DNA of 64,000 nucleotides from Lysinibacillus sp. FSL K6-0232. Its GTDB lineage: Bacteria > Bacillota > Bacilli > Bacillales_A > Planococcaceae. The notes under the pieces are model-generated. The model was not told the origin of the DNA, searched no databases, and worked only from the letters and a program-made list of their open reading frames with translations. Below are positions 7,222-16,425 of the stretch, piece after piece. The DNA is taken from positions 3,131,501-3,195,500 of the forward strand of contig NZ_JBBOYW010000001.1 of assembly GCF_038008325.1 (NCBI RefSeq), in the 5' to 3' direction. Position 1 is the first letter of the stretch. Each line of letters opens with the position of its first letter. The position numbers and the translations under genes were made by a program.

Positions 7222-9423
7222 TTACTTTTTAATTTTTACATAACGACTATAAACATAACCTGTTTTATTTTTATACGAGATTTTATACCAGCCCTGCTCT
7301 TTACCTAAAATTGTTATTTCTGTATTTTTGGCAAGTGTACCATATACTTTTCCAGCATTCGATGGCTTTGAACGAACATTTAAGTGATACGCAGTCACAA
7401 TGCCTTTCGGTAATTCTGGTTGTGTTACAACAGGCTTTGATTTATCTGGTGCTGGCTTCTCTTCCTTATCCTTAGGAGTATTTAACACCTTGACAAGCTT
7501 CTGATAAAACTCTCCTGTTGTTTTCACTTTAGCAAATTGACTTGCACCTACTTCCGCCTTTGCTGCTAATGCTTCAATTTCTTCTTTCGTTATAGCATCT
7601 TTGACATTAATCGAAGCGATATTTGTATACTTACCATCCTCTGATGTAGGAATGTCTAAAATACCTTTATTCACTAGCTCCACAACAGCGGCACGAGCAG
7701 GCGATTTTGTATCGACGCCAATAATTTTCCAGTTATTTTGGATAACAGGCTCATACACGCCATTCATTTCCTCTTGCAAATAGCGAATTGCTAAATTACG
7801 GATTGTGCCTCCTGTTTCCCCGTAAGCACTTTCTTCTTTCGAAGACCAAATCATATTAAATGTACGCCCTTCAAATGCTTGACCCTTTGATACAAGGAAA
7901 TCCATACGATAGGCGTTCATGCCTAGCTTTAATTGGTCATCCATGTGAATTGGTGTGCCATCTAATTTACGAAGATTTTTAATGCGATTACCATATTGCT
8001 CTGTTAAATCGATATCATATTTAACATTACCGAAATAATCATTTGTGCTATATTTAGAGGCGCGTCGTGTTGGATTAAAGCTTACTGTTACATCCCCATC
8101 ACGAGTGCTATTGAAATAATCAACAGCCCACTCCATATAATCCTTTAAATCTTGACCTGTTACTTCATAAACAGATACTTCGCCACCAGCAAATTGATAA
8201 TTATAGGCAATATCCTTTTTCTTAATCGGACCTATATCTAATGCTGCTTTATCATTATCAATCTGATGTGCAACTACATCTGCATTACTATAATGAAGCA
8301 TTACCTCATGGAAGAAGTCTGATAAAGGTGTTTCTTGAATGTGTACAGAGGGAATGCCTTTAATTTCATTTTCTGGCACAAGGTCTGTTCCTTTTAGCTG
8401 TGCCACCTCAATATTTGCATCTGCACGTGCAAATTCATGATATGGCTTTAATAGCTCCTCTAGCTCCTTATCAGATTCAACAAAAGTTCCATCCTCATTT
8501 TTAACTGGAATTGTAGACGCATCTTTTTCCTTTAATGTTATTTGCTCCCCTTGATGAGCAAATGTTAAATCAATACGTGAAATATGTGAGCCATATTTAT
8601 TAGGCTCTGTAATAAGAACCCCATTCACGTCTTCCTTATTAATAAGCACATGATTATGACCTGCAAAAATAGCTGCTAGCTCTGGAATTTCATTTGCCAT
8701 TTCCTTAACGCCTGTTCCTGGAACACCATTTTCATTTTCCAAGCCCATATGCATAAGACCAATCATTACATCTACTTGACCCTCTAATTCTTTTACTGCT
8801 TTTTTCGTTTCTTCTATTGGATTTTTAACAACCAATCCGTCTAAATGATTTGTACCCTTTTCATACTCTGTAATAAGCGGTGTTACCATCCCAATAACGC
8901 CAATTTTAACACCCTCACGTTCAATAATTGTGTATGCAGGTAAATACCGCTCTCCATTTTCTTTATATACATTACCAGCAAGTCTTGCCCCATTAAATTG
9001 ACTTGAAACCTTATCCAATACATCCAAGCCGAAATTAAACTCATGATTGCCATATGTCCAAGCCTCATAGCCCATTTCATTTACGGCAGCTAGCATTGGC
9101 GATTTTGGTTGATCATTGAACAATTCAGCCGAATTATCCTGTATTAAATCACCATTCTCCAATAAAATTGTATTTGGATTATCTTGACGAATAGCTTTAA
9201 TAATTGTATATAGCTGCGTTAAGCTTCCTGTTAAATTCGGTCCATCCGTCGCATAATCCCATGGCATAGAGCGCCCATGAATATCTGATGTAGCAAGAAG
9301 TGTAACATGAATATCCTGCTCCTCCTCTTGTGCATTTACAGCTGTTTGGCTAAAGAAAGCACCTGCTGCAAGAACCAAGACCACTATACTAAGTATGGAT
9401 ATACTTTTTTTCAATCTGTTCAT
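7222..9423 (-). CDS. Exported 5'-nucleotidase/2',3'-cyclic phosphodiesterase with SH3b tail
   Basis: A 733-residue secreted metallophosphatase. It opens with a signal peptide (KKSISILSIVVLVLAAGAFF, cleavage near NAQ). The calcineurin-like domain follows with ATSDIHG, LENGDLIQD, YGNHEFNFG, and AGHNHV. The 5'-nucleotidase C-terminal domain spans about 340-560, then a linker and a bacterial SH3 domain (YHLNVRSKPSNAGKVYGTL) that probably binds cell wall. There is no LPXTG. It would salvage phosphate and nucleosides outside the cell. It resembles a shortened YfkN with an added wall-binding tail. The gene stands alone. Confidence 0.85.
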   Translation of the reverse strand: MNRLKKSISILSIVVLVLAAGAFFSQTAVNAQEEEQDIHVTLLATSDIHGRSMPWDYATDGPNLTGSLTQLYTIIKAIRQDNPNTILLENGDLIQDNSAELFNDQPKSPMLAAVNEMGYEAWTYGNHEFNFGLDVLDKVSSQFNGARLAGNVYKENGERYLPAYTIIEREGVKIGVIGMVTPLITEYEKGTNHLDGLVVKNPIEETKKAVKELEGQVDVMIGLMHMGLENENGVPGTGVKEMANEIPELAAIFAGHNHVLINKEDVNGVLITEPNKYGSHISRIDLTFAHQGEQITLKEKDASTIPVKNEDGTFVESDKELEELLKPYHEFARADANIEVAQLKGTDLVPENEIKGIPSVHIQETPLSDFFHEVMLHYSNADVVAHQIDNDKAALDIGPIKKKDIAYNYQFAGGEVSVYEVTGQDLKDYMEWAVDYFNSTRDGDVTVSFNPTRRASKYSTNDYFGNVKYDIDLTEQYGNRIKNLRKLDGTPIHMDDQLKLGMNAYRMDFLVSKGQAFEGRTFNMIWSSKEESAYGETGGTIRNLAIRYLQEEMNGVYEPVIQNNWKIIGVDTKSPARAAVVELVNKGILDIPTSEDGKYTNIASINVKDAITKEEIEALAAKAEVGASQFAKVKTTGEFYQKLVKVLNTPKDKEEKPAPDKSKPVVTQPELPKGIVTAYHLNVRSKPSNAGKVYGTLAKNTEITILGKEQGWYKISYKNKTGYVYSRYVKIKK

Positions 9424-9583
9424 TTCCTAAACGGCTCCCTCTTATTCTGAATTTTAAGATTTGCTTCACTAGTGTAGCATTTAAAATAGCGCATCTCCAG
9501 ACAATATATAGCATAAAAGTAATAGAGTTGTGGATTTTTTACTAAAGTTTTCATGATTCTTCTTTTACTAGATAGCAACATAG

Positions 9584-9630
9584 AAGGGGGATATCGAATA
9601 AGAGCCTAACTCTCCTTCAATATCCCCCTA
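9584..9630 (-). terminator. Terminator after the MFS gene
   Basis: AGGGGGATAT (9585-9594) pairs with ATATCCCCCT (9620-9629). The hairpin lies 10 bp past the MFS stop read leftwards. Confidence 0.7.
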
Positions 9631-9639
9631 TTGTTTTTA

Positions 9640-10893
9640 TTAAAGACTATTATTTTCCGCTTTCTGCCGCTGCTCCCTTAAACAAATAATACCAATCAAG
9701 CCGATTGCAGAAAAGATGGTTGGTATAATGAAACCATAGAAATATCCATCCTCTAAACGTCCAGTTATATCCAACACATAACCAAAAATCATTGGTAGCA
9801 ATGCAGCACTTAAAAAGCCACCTGTATTCGCAAAGCCCGAAACAAGACCAGACTCTGCTAGAGGAAAAGACTGACGAACAGCCGCAAAGGTTAAAGCACT
9901 TGCCCCATAGCCAAAGCCAACGAGAAAGAAAAGTACAACAAGCAAGAAAAATGATGGCTGCCCTTTACATAACAGAAACGTCAACCAGCTTAATAAAACA
10001 GTAATATGAACAACAATATATGGCTTTTTAATCGTTGCTAGCCAGCTGGCAATCCCACTTGTTAAAGGAGCGCCAAGCAGTGCCCCGATAAGACCAATCA
10101 TAATTAACTGACTTGCATCTGACCGTGTCATCCCATACATATCCAGCCCATACGGCACTGCCCATGAACTAATAAAGCCAACATATCCCCCAACAACCCC
10201 GAAATGGCAAAAAAATAAAGCCCATGCCTGCTGATTTGAACAGATTCTTCGTAATAAAACAGCCGTTTTCTCACGTTGTGCCTCCTCTGTTACCGCTACC
10301 GGCTCCTCTGGAAAAATACGTTTTGGATGTTTCACAAGCACAGCATACAGCAGCACACCACATAAACATAATAGAATTCCTGCTGCAAAAAATGTTATTC
10401 GCCAGCCAAATAAAAGGATCATTGTAGCAAAAGGCACTGTTGCTAATAAAAAGCCTAAGCTGCCTGTCATACCTGCAAAGCCAATTAACCGAACAAACTC
10501 CTTTTTCTGAAACCATTGTGCCAAAATAAGCACCATATTCACCCATATCGTCGCATCGCCTATCCCAATCAGCAGCCTCGAAAAAAATAGCACAAATTCA
10601 TGTGTACCAAGACTGTAAAAAATCGTTCCTAAGCCTGTAAGAGCAGCACCAACGATAAGAAAAAAATTCGGACCAAAGCGATCCGCTAAAATCCCCATTG
10701 GAATTTGCAAGCTCGTATACACCAAAAATTGTACACTCGTCAATAACCCAATTGTCGATGCCGCCACACCGAAATCCTTCATCAATTGATCTGTAATTAA
10801 TCCCGGAGCAGTTCGTTGACTCGCCATCATCAAATACGTAAACAACACAGAAACAAACACAAGCCACCTGTACTTATGATGCTGTTTGCCCAA
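9640..10893 (-). CDS. Major facilitator superfamily transporter
   Basis: A 417-residue polytopic protein with about 12 membrane segments in two bundles. It carries the MFS loop 2-3 motif GILADRFGP near residue 75, a weaker repeat in the second half, and a long central cytoplasmic loop around KRIFPEEPVAVTEEAQREK. The arrangement resembles nitrate/oxalate or sugar-phosphate type carriers (a substrate-level call cannot be made). The start is probably the TTG at 10893, with AGGAG 9 nt upstream; no in-frame ATG fits. It is next to an amidase gene in the same direction, 120 bp apart with a hairpin between, so transport of an amide-containing compound is possible. Confidence 0.8.
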   Translation of the reverse strand: MGKQHHKYRWLVFVSVLFTYLMMASQRTAPGLITDQLMKDFGVAASTIGLLTSVQFLVYTSLQIPMGILADRFGPNFFLIVGAALTGLGTIFYSLGTHEFVLFFSRLLIGIGDATIWVNMVLILAQWFQKKEFVRLIGFAGMTGSLGFLLATVPFATMILLFGWRITFFAAGILLCLCGVLLYAVLVKHPKRIFPEEPVAVTEEAQREKTAVLLRRICSNQQAWALFFCHFGVVGGYVGFISSWAVPYGLDMYGMTRSDASQLIMIGLIGALLGAPLTSGIASWLATIKKPYIVVHITVLLSWLTFLLCKGQPSFFLLVVLFFLVGFGYGASALTFAAVRQSFPLAESGLVSGFANTGGFLSAALLPMIFGYVLDITGRLEDGYFYGFIIPTIFSAIGLIGIICLREQRQKAENNSL

Positions 10894-10969
10894 TCATCAC
10901 TACTCCTATTAGCTTTTACTTTATGTATATGAACTTTAAACCTATTACTTTACTCAAGCATTCAAAACA

Positions 10970-11000
10970 CACTAAGCCATACTTATTCTATGGCTCAGTG
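10970..11000 (-). terminator. Terminator after the amidase gene
   Basis: CACTAAGCCATA (10970-10981) pairs with TATGGCTCAGTG (10989-11000), one mismatch. It lies just past the amidase stop read leftwards. Confidence 0.6.
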
Positions 11001-11013
11001 CGTTAATGATTTA

Positions 11014-12477
11014 TTATACTGTTGGCTGAGGCTGTTCTACACTTACATGCACTGCTGGCTGACGGTCCTTCCAAGGCATTGCTTCCTCTAGCTGTCTTCC
11101 TAGCTGCAATAGCGTTAATTCATCTGCAAATTTAGCTGTCATTTGTAGACCAATTGGTAACCCTGATTTACTTTCTGCTAAAGGTAGCGATAATGAGGGC
11201 TGACCTGTAGCATTAAATAAATTCGTAAACGGCGCATACGTAAAAATTTGCTCTGTCCATTCAACAGCTGAAATACTAGGGTTATTCGCATTTAATTCAC
11301 CAATTTTAGCAGGAAGTGTGCCGATTGTTGGGCTTACTAAAATATCATAGTCCTCAAAGAAGCCCGCTACCTGACGTGAAACGACGGCATTTGTATGAAT
11401 AGCCTCTAATAAATCAGCCGCTTTTAAGGTACTGCCATATTCATAGCATTTCCAAATCGCCGCTTCAATATTTTCTGGTGAAGCTGCTTTACCAGTTCCC
11501 GCTGCTGCCCCCTGAATCATTTGATAAATATTCGCTGTCCAAATATCGACTGTTGCCTTTGTAAAGGATGCTTGCTCATATTTCGGACGCGCTTCCACTA
11601 CCTCATGTCCTAGGTCCTTTAAAGTCTGAACAGTTTTATGCACAGCTTCAATACATTCTGGATCAACAAATGCGCCAGAATTTGCTTCAGTTGTCCATGC
11701 TATTTTTAAAGGGCGCACCTTTTCTTGAATTAACTGTCCATACGGCGCATGTGTTACCTCTAATTTAGAATAGCTCCCTAAGTCAGGGCCTGCTACTTGA
11801 TCTAATAAAACCGCTGTATCACGAATGGTACGAGTCACAGCGAATTCAATGGCAATACCATTTAAAGGCTCACTATTAAATGGACCAGCTGGAATTCTCC
11901 CTCGCGTAGGCTTTAAGCCAACTAACCCACTGCAGGATGCAGGAATACGAATAGAGCCACCACCATCATTTGCATGAGCAATTGGTACAATACCACTTGC
12001 AACAGCTGCTGCCGAGCCACCACTCGAACCACCTGGACTATGCTGTAAATTCCACGGATTACGCGTAGCACCATAAATAACTGCTTCAGTAGCGGCATTA
12101 TAGCCAAACTCAGGTGTTGTCGTAGTACCTGCTAAAATCAAACCTGCTTTTCTAAAACGAGCCATTAGCTCACTATCAACAGATAGCACTGTATTTTCAG
12201 CTAGACGACTCCCCATACTATGCGGAACCCCCTCTGCATGTAACACAAGCTCTTTAATTAAAAATGGAACACCCGCAAATGGAGCATGCTCATCAACCTG
12301 CTCAATTGCTTTATCAGCCTGCTCCTCTAGCACACTGACCACTGCATTAATAGATGGATTTACTTTTTTTATGCCTTCTAATGCTAATGCTTTTAACTCT
12401 TGCGGTGTTACTTCCTTTGATTTCACTAGCTCTGCTAATCCAATCCCATCATAGGACGCATATTCTTGTAAATTCAT
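11014..12477 (-). CDS. Amidase-signature hydrolase
   Basis: This 487-residue enzyme is an amidase-signature family member (GatA, 6-aminohexanoate-dimer hydrolase relatives). The catalytic Lys lies in PFLIKEL near residue 73. The Gly/Ser block [17 protein letters not shown] near 150 and [15 protein letters not shown] near 175 supply the cis-Ser and nucleophile Ser. The C-terminus keeps [25 protein letters not shown] lies 3 nt before the ATG. GatB and GatC are not adjacent, so it is a stand-alone amidase and not the tRNA amidotransferase. It is divergent from a LuxR-type regulator, which may control it. Confidence 0.85.
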   Translation of the reverse strand: MNLQEYASYDGIGLAELVKSKEVTPQELKALALEGIKKVNPSINAVVSVLEEQADKAIEQVDEHAPFAGVPFLIKELVLHAEGVPHSMGSRLAENTVLSVDSELMARFRKAGLILAGTTTTPEFGYNAATEAVIYGATRNPWNLQHSPGGSSGGSAAAVASGIVPIAHANDGGGSIRIPASCSGLVGLKPTRGRIPAGPFNSEPLNGIAIEFAVTRTIRDTAVLLDQVAGPDLGSYSKLEVTHAPYGQLIQEKVRPLKIAWTTEANSGAFVDPECIEAVHKTVQTLKDLGHEVVEARPKYEQASFTKATVDIWTANIYQMIQGAAAGTGKAASPENIEAAIWKCYEYGSTLKAADLLEAIHTNAVVSRQVAGFFEDYDILVSPTIGTLPAKIGELNANNPSISAVEWTEQIFTYAPFTNLFNATGQPSLSLPLAESKSGLPIGLQMTAKFADELTLLQLGRQLEEAMPWKDRQPAVHVSVEQPQPTV

Positions 12478-12601
12478 ATCATCACCTCATATAAGTTTAT
12501 AACTCCAATGTACTGAATATTCTAAAATTTTTATATTACCCGAAAGGATAATTCTCCTTTAAGCAGAATATAAGTGCTTAATAGAGAAATGAGGTGCTTG
12601 T

Positions 12602-13324
12602 ATGTTTTGTGGAAATGACATAGATAAAATGTTTAAAGCTAGCTACCATCTTTCAAACATAAATGTAAAGCAAAGTAATGAAGGCTTTAAAAGTGAGCTT
12701 TTGCAGACATTAAGTGAACATCTCGACTATCACCATATGCTATTTTGGGAAATGTCAAACAACGAATTAAACGCACCTGTACATTTTAATATAGAGCTTA
12801 ATATACTAAATGATTATTTACACACATATAAACATTTTGACCCATTACATCCTCAAAATATAAATACACAGCCTTCCATTCAGCTAATGAATAAAAATGA
12901 TGCAATGTGCTTACAAAAGCAAACGCACTATAAGGAAGTGTTTTTAAGAGAAAATTGTTATAAGGATGAAATGGCAATGTACTTGAAGGTAGACAATAAG
13001 CTCGTAGCAGTTATCGGCTTTTTAAGAAAAATTGGCGAGCAGTCATTTAATGCCAAGGATGTTATGAGGCTAGTATATTTGAAAAAAAGTATCGAAAATA
13101 TGTACGCCTTACATCAATATTCACAGCCTTCTATACTGTTGGAAATGACAGCACGAGAAAGAGAGGTTTTACATTTTGTTTGCAAGGGTCTGAAAAATGC
13201 TGAAATCGCCCAGCAGCTATTCGTCAGTGAAAACACAATCAAAAAACACCTACAAAACTTGTATAGAAAGTTCCAAGTAACCAATCGTACCCAGCTACTG
13301 GCGAGGTGTTGGAAGTATATGTGA
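12602..13324 (+). CDS. LuxR-family transcriptional regulator
   Basis: A 240-residue protein with an unassigned N-terminal sensing domain and a C-terminal GerE-type helix-turn-helix (LEMTAREREVLHFVCKGLKN, then AEIAQQLFVSENTIKKHLQN). The N-terminal part has no receiver Asp motif, so this is not a typical response regulator; it may bind a ligand directly. GAGGTG lies 7 nt before the ATG. It diverges from the amidase gene 124 bp away, so it is a plausible regulator of that gene. It is the last ordinary chromosomal gene before the accessory region. Confidence 0.82.
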   Translation: MFCGNDIDKMFKASYHLSNINVKQSNEGFKSELLQTLSEHLDYHHMLFWEMSNNELNAPVHFNIELNILNDYLHTYKHFDPLHPQNINTQPSIQLMNKNDAMCLQKQTHYKEVFLRENCYKDEMAMYLKVDNKLVAVIGFLRKIGEQSFNAKDVMRLVYLKKSIENMYALHQYSQPSILLEMTAREREVLHFVCKGLKNAEIAQQLFVSENTIKKHLQNLYRKFQVTNRTQLLARCWKYM

Positions 13325-13671
13325 TCTGCTAGGTATTCAAATTCACTGAGTGGGTTTCCTCAAATAAAATAGCTATATTCGTTTTAAAGGTGTCTAGTCA
13401 GGTAGACACTGTTCATTCTGAATTACTTCTTTAATCAACTTTGCCGATAGCGGCTGGCTAGTATTTATTGTTTCTATAGCCTTCAATGCAGTTCGTTTAT
13501 CAATTTAAAAGTTTTTTGACGTTAAATTTTTCCCTGCACGTTTATATGCTTCCGACTACAAACAAAGTTTTTCCGTCTAACTCTCCTTACTATTTTTTCG
13601 TTGAATAAAGAAATTCTGGCTTACCTAATTTGTACATTGTAAATTCCTAATAGTTTTTAAATAAACAAATT
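13325..13671. other. Intergenic stretch at the left edge of the accessory region
   Basis: No complete gene is seen. On the minus strand an open piece (about 13400-13510) reads IDKRTALKAIETINTSQPLS and on to a TAG, but it has no start codon or ribosome binding site. It looks like the tail of a lost gene that I do not recognise. A small TGTCTA/TAGACA palindrome lies at 13391-13409. Confidence 0.4.
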
Positions 13672-13728
13672 AAACCCTGAACTATTGTGAAACGCTAAAT
13701 TAAAGTTTCTCAGGATAGTTCAGGGTTT
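13672..13728. repeat. 14-bp perfect inverted repeat, sister of the 3573 hairpin
   Basis: AAACCCTGAACTAT (13672-13685) and ATAGTTCAGGGTTT (13715-13728) pair perfectly around a 29-nt loop. The arm and loop share GAACTATT..NAAACGCTA with the hairpin at 3573-3633 in the same orientation. It could be a terminator or a small dispersed element. Confidence 0.65.
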
Positions 13729-13765
13729 TCTTTAACAGGAGTCTTTTTTGCTCTCTTTTTCAGCT

Positions 13766-13786
13766 GTATGGAAACGGCGAGTGTTC
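13766..13786 (-). other. Possible decayed ssrA 3'-end (attachment-site remnant)
   Basis: GTATGGAAACGGCGA matches the last bases of ssrA (GTATGGAGACGGCGG at 41265) in 13 of 15 positions; after that the likeness fades. With the clearer copy at 34022 it suggests the outer border of an island inserted at ssrA. The match is short, so chance is not excluded. Confidence 0.45.
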
Positions 13787-13802
13787 AGTCTATAAAACAG
13801 AA

Positions 13803-13878
13803 AAACCTTATTATATCAACGTTTGAAGGGCATTTTCGAGGGTCAAAAATGGCTCTTACAAAGGAATTAATAAGGTTT
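13803..13878 (-). terminator. Inverted repeat after the reverse transcriptase gene
   Basis: AAACCTTATTA (13803-13813) and TAATAAGGTTT (13868-13878) are perfect 11-bp complements around a 54-nt loop. Read leftwards the second arm is followed by a U-rich run. It probably ends the reverse transcriptase transcript, or forms part of a 3' RNA structure. Confidence 0.5.
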
Positions 13879-13918
13879 GATAAAAATGCTTACGGAGACT
13901 TAAGAATTTTTGATTAAG

Positions 13919-15346
13919 TTATGGATATATATTAAACAGTTCTTTATAGGGATCTTCTGTTGCGTATAAATCCTGATTCATACTTGTACACTTACAAGAC
14001 GTTGTTTCTTTTTTTAACTGTTTACGATACTCATAATAAAGTTTTTCTAAAGATGGAAAATCAAATTTTTTCAAGCTGTTTTTAGGTAACCTTTTTCCCG
14101 TGGCCTGAAAATAATAATAATTAATTGATTTATATACCCAATTATCTAGCGTATTTAATTGATTATAGTCTGTAATAATTAAAAAAAATCGCATCCAATT
14201 TCTAGATTTTTCAAATTCACCACAATTTTTGCATTTATTTTTTTTGTAATCATTTCCAAAATATTTATAACTCATTCTTAACTTTAAAAGTTCCAAGGAC
14301 CTCTTTTTACTAAAATCTGTCGTATTTAAAATATTTTCAATTCTTTTTTTGAACTTCAAAACATTCGATTGTTTGATACTAATATGCCTATTGGAAATTG
14401 TAAATCCAACAAAGTTTATTCCTCTCTTACAATTCACCTTACTAATCTTAGTTTTTTCAGGGTCTGGATGTAATGTTAATTTAATACTATTTAAATATTT
14501 TTCACACTCGTCTTTTACTTTAATAATATCTTTTTCGGATTTAGCTAAAATTACAAAATCGTCTGCATACCTAGTATATCTGATATTATGTTTGGATTTT
14601 AATGTCGACATTACCCAGCAGTCAAATTGATGTAAATAAATATTTGCTAGCATTCCCGAAATAATTCCACCTTGAGGAATCCCTTCATTTCTTTTTACCC
14701 TTATAACCTTATTTTTATTCTTCCTTTTATAACCCTTATCTACATGAATAAAACGATATAAAAGTTTTTGGATTTTTGGCATATCATTAAAGAAAATCTT
14801 AATCTGATCGTAAAGTTTATCATGAGGTATATTATCAAAAAAACCTTTTAAATCAGCATCCAAAGCGTATATATATCCTTCATTTAAATCATTATAAACT
14901 TTTTGAGCTGCCTTTTGGGCATTCACATTCTTACGATATGCAAAACTCACATAAGGTAATTTAGTAAATTCTCTTTCAGTAATCGGGCTTAAAAAATCAT
15001 ATAACATCTTTTGAGTCAGTACATCTCTTATTGTAGCAATTGATAAAACTCTTGTTTTCCCAAGCTTCTTTGCTTCTTCTATATTTAATTGAGGGTCTTT
15101 AGAAATTTCTATCTCTCTTAAAGGATAAAAAAAGTAATTTCCTCTTCTAATTCTTTTATAAATCATATCTATCTGATGAGGAAGTTTTTTTTGAAATAGG
15201 ATGTAATCGATATTATCTAGACCTTCTGGGACTTTCACTTTTTTTTCCTCAGTCAAATTATCAGTCTTTTGAGCAACATATTCTTCAAATACATTTTTAA
15301 TATTTTCTTTTACCACTATTTTTTCAAAAAAAATTTTTTCTTCCAT
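13919..15346 (-). CDS. Reverse transcriptase, group II-like palm, not in an intron
   Basis: The 475-residue protein carries the seven RT blocks: ALDADLKGFFDNIPHDKL, EGIPQGGIISGMLANIYLHQ, RYADDFVIL with the catalytic YADD near residue 260, and INFVGFTI. A helical region with one CKNCGEF pair follows, without an HNH endonuclease. No group II domain V or retron NAxxH/VTG signature is visible. Closely related stand-alone RTs act in phage defence (DRT families), often with a small RNA encoded upstream, and a structured RNA is visible here. The ATG at 15346 has GGAGG about 13 nt upstream; a TTG at 15385 is an alternative. Which RT class it belongs to cannot be settled by eye. Confidence 0.85.
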   Translation of the reverse strand: MEEKIFFEKIVVKENIKNVFEEYVAQKTDNLTEEKKVKVPEGLDNIDYILFQKKLPHQIDMIYKRIRRGNYFFYPLREIEISKDPQLNIEEAKKLGKTRVLSIATIRDVLTQKMLYDFLSPITEREFTKLPYVSFAYRKNVNAQKAAQKVYNDLNEGYIYALDADLKGFFDNIPHDKLYDQIKIFFNDMPKIQKLLYRFIHVDKGYKRKNKNKVIRVKRNEGIPQGGIISGMLANIYLHQFDCWVMSTLKSKHNIRYTRYADDFVILAKSEKDIIKVKDECEKYLNSIKLTLHPDPEKTKISKVNCKRGINFVGFTISNRHISIKQSNVLKFKKRIENILNTTDFSKKRSLELLKLRMSYKYFGNDYKKNKCKNCGEFEKSRNWMRFFLIITDYNQLNTLDNWVYKSINYYYFQATGKRLPKNSLKKFDFPSLEKLYYEYRKQLKKETTSCKCTSMNQDLYATEDPYKELFNIYP

Positions 15347-15373
15347 AAAATATGGTATTCCTCCATTTTCTGC

Positions 15374-15632
15374 GGCGGTGGGCAAGGAGGAATGGGATTC
15401 AACCGCCTCCCTATCTTAATAAGATAGGTTAAAGTTCTAACAGCCTCATATGTAATATAAGACTGCTGGATAAACTGATAAGTCAATTAATAGTTGCATT
15501 AAGAGATTCATTAGCATTATCCTCCATTCAATTTCAGCGTCTATAATTATATTATAAATCGTCGAAACGAATGCCCTATACCGATTATCGGGACGCGTGT
15601 GTAATACACACGCTATAGGCTAAAACCTACGT
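15374..15632 (-). ncRNA. Candidate structured RNA upstream of the reverse transcriptase
   Basis: Read leftwards, an extended -10 (15638-15646) is followed at once by a compact three-way junction: P1 GCCTATA/TATAGGC (15614-15620 with 15574-15580), P2 GCGTGTGT-ATT-ACACACGC (15595-15613), and P3 CCGA-TAA-TCGG (15581-15591). Further down come a perfect CCTATCTTA/TAAGATAGG hairpin (15410-15428) and GGCGGT/ACCGCC (15374-15379 with 15402-15407) just before the RT gene. The ends are guesses. RNAs upstream of defence RTs can serve as templates, so this may be the RT's partner RNA. It also holds a 21-codon ORF. Confidence 0.6.
15446..15511 (-). CDS. 21-residue hydrophobic micropeptide in the RT leader
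   Basis: ATG at 15511 is preceded by GGAGG 9 nt away and opens MNLLMQLLIDLSVYPAVLYY plus Ile before a TGA at 15446. A second in-frame ATG two codons upstream is closer to the same GGAGG. The peptide is almost wholly hydrophobic, like small membrane toxins or leader peptides. It lies between the three-way junction and the RT gene. It could be a toxin, a translated part of the template RNA, or chance. Confidence 0.45.
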   Translation of the reverse strand: MNLLMQLLIDLSVYPAVLYYI

Positions 15633-15637
15633 GTTAA

Positions 15638-15646
15638 ATTTTAACA
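15638..15646 (-). promoter_or_regulatory. Extended -10 for the RT leader RNA
   Basis: On the minus strand TGTTAAAAT (TG-n-TAAAAT) lies 6-7 nt before the likely first base (~15632) of the three-way-junction RNA. No good -35 is visible, which an extended -10 tolerates. Confidence 0.45.
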
Positions 15647-15696
15647 TAAAAAATATTTTCGGGATAGTCTAATATTCACGGTGCATATACACTATG

Positions 15697-16425
15697 TTAT
15701 AAATCCTTTTCAATTAAAAGTCTTCGGAAGTTCGAAAAGCAAATTTTATCAAATCCATCTACTTCCTTATCAACAGCAGAATAAAAATTTGGAATATCTT
15801 TAGGGTAAATAGGTTTTCGATCAATTCGAGCAAATGGTCCATCCGTTTCAAAAAGTATTTGTTTAACTGGAATATGGGCAATTATATTTAATCCGTTTTT
15901 AGTCATTAACATTTTCGGATTTATAGAAAAATAATATCCTTTTTCAACCGCTTGTTTCAAAACACTAATTTTGCCTGTGTACCAATGAAAAATTGCATGT
16001 TTAACTTCATTTTCAAGCAAAATATCAAGTACTTCCCTCTCAGCGCCTTTACTATGGATAGTATATATACGCCCTTTATTAAACCTTTGACTAGAAACAT
16101 ATCGAAAAGCCTCTATTTGAATGCTTTTTTCTCTATCGCTTATTCCAGAAAAAAAATCTAACCCTACCTCCCCAATGTATCTAGTGGTAGCTATATATTT
16201 TTCGAAAAGGTCTTTATTTAAAAGATATTCATTTGAAACTTGTGGATGATATCCTAGGCATAGTCGAATGTATTTAAAGTTTGAAAACCTACCGAAGTAC
16301 TTTTCGTATAACTCAGGTAAATTAGTTACAAATAATGTGTAGATTTTGCTTGTTTCATATTCTAAGGCCAACTCATACGGATTAGGATAGAAATCAATAT
16401 GCACGTGCGTATCGATGTAAGTCAT
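15697..16425 (-). CDS. qatD: QatD-like TatD-family DNase
   Basis: A 242-residue metal-dependent hydrolase of the TatD family. It shows the metal site DTHVHIDF at the N-terminus, CLGYHPQ, GEVGLDFF near residue 80, HSKGAE, HWYTG and the final FETDGPFAR. TatD relatives are 3'-5' exonucleases; QatD is the TatD member of the QatABCD antiphage system. The start at 16425 lies inside the end of the QatC gene (32-bp overlap), typical of coupled translation. A longer in-frame TTG start exists at 16458. Its position directly after a QueC-like gene supports QatD over a housekeeping TatD. Confidence 0.82.
   Translation of the reverse strand: MTYIDTHVHIDFYPNPYELALEYETSKIYTLFVTNLPELYEKYFGRFSNFKYIRLCLGYHPQVSNEYLLNKDLFEKYIATTRYIGEVGLDFFSGISDREKSIQIEAFRYVSSQRFNKGRIYTIHSKGAEREVLDILLENEVKHAIFHWYTGKISVLKQAVEKGYYFSINPKMLMTKNGLNIIAHIPVKQILFETDGPFARIDRKPIYPKDIPNFYSAVDKEVDGFDKICFSNFRRLLIEKDL

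Noticed and set aside
13919-15660. Retron or group II intron reading of the RT locus
   Set aside because: No msr/msd inverted repeats with a branching G, no NAxxH/VTG RT signature, and no intron domain V downstream of the RT gene.
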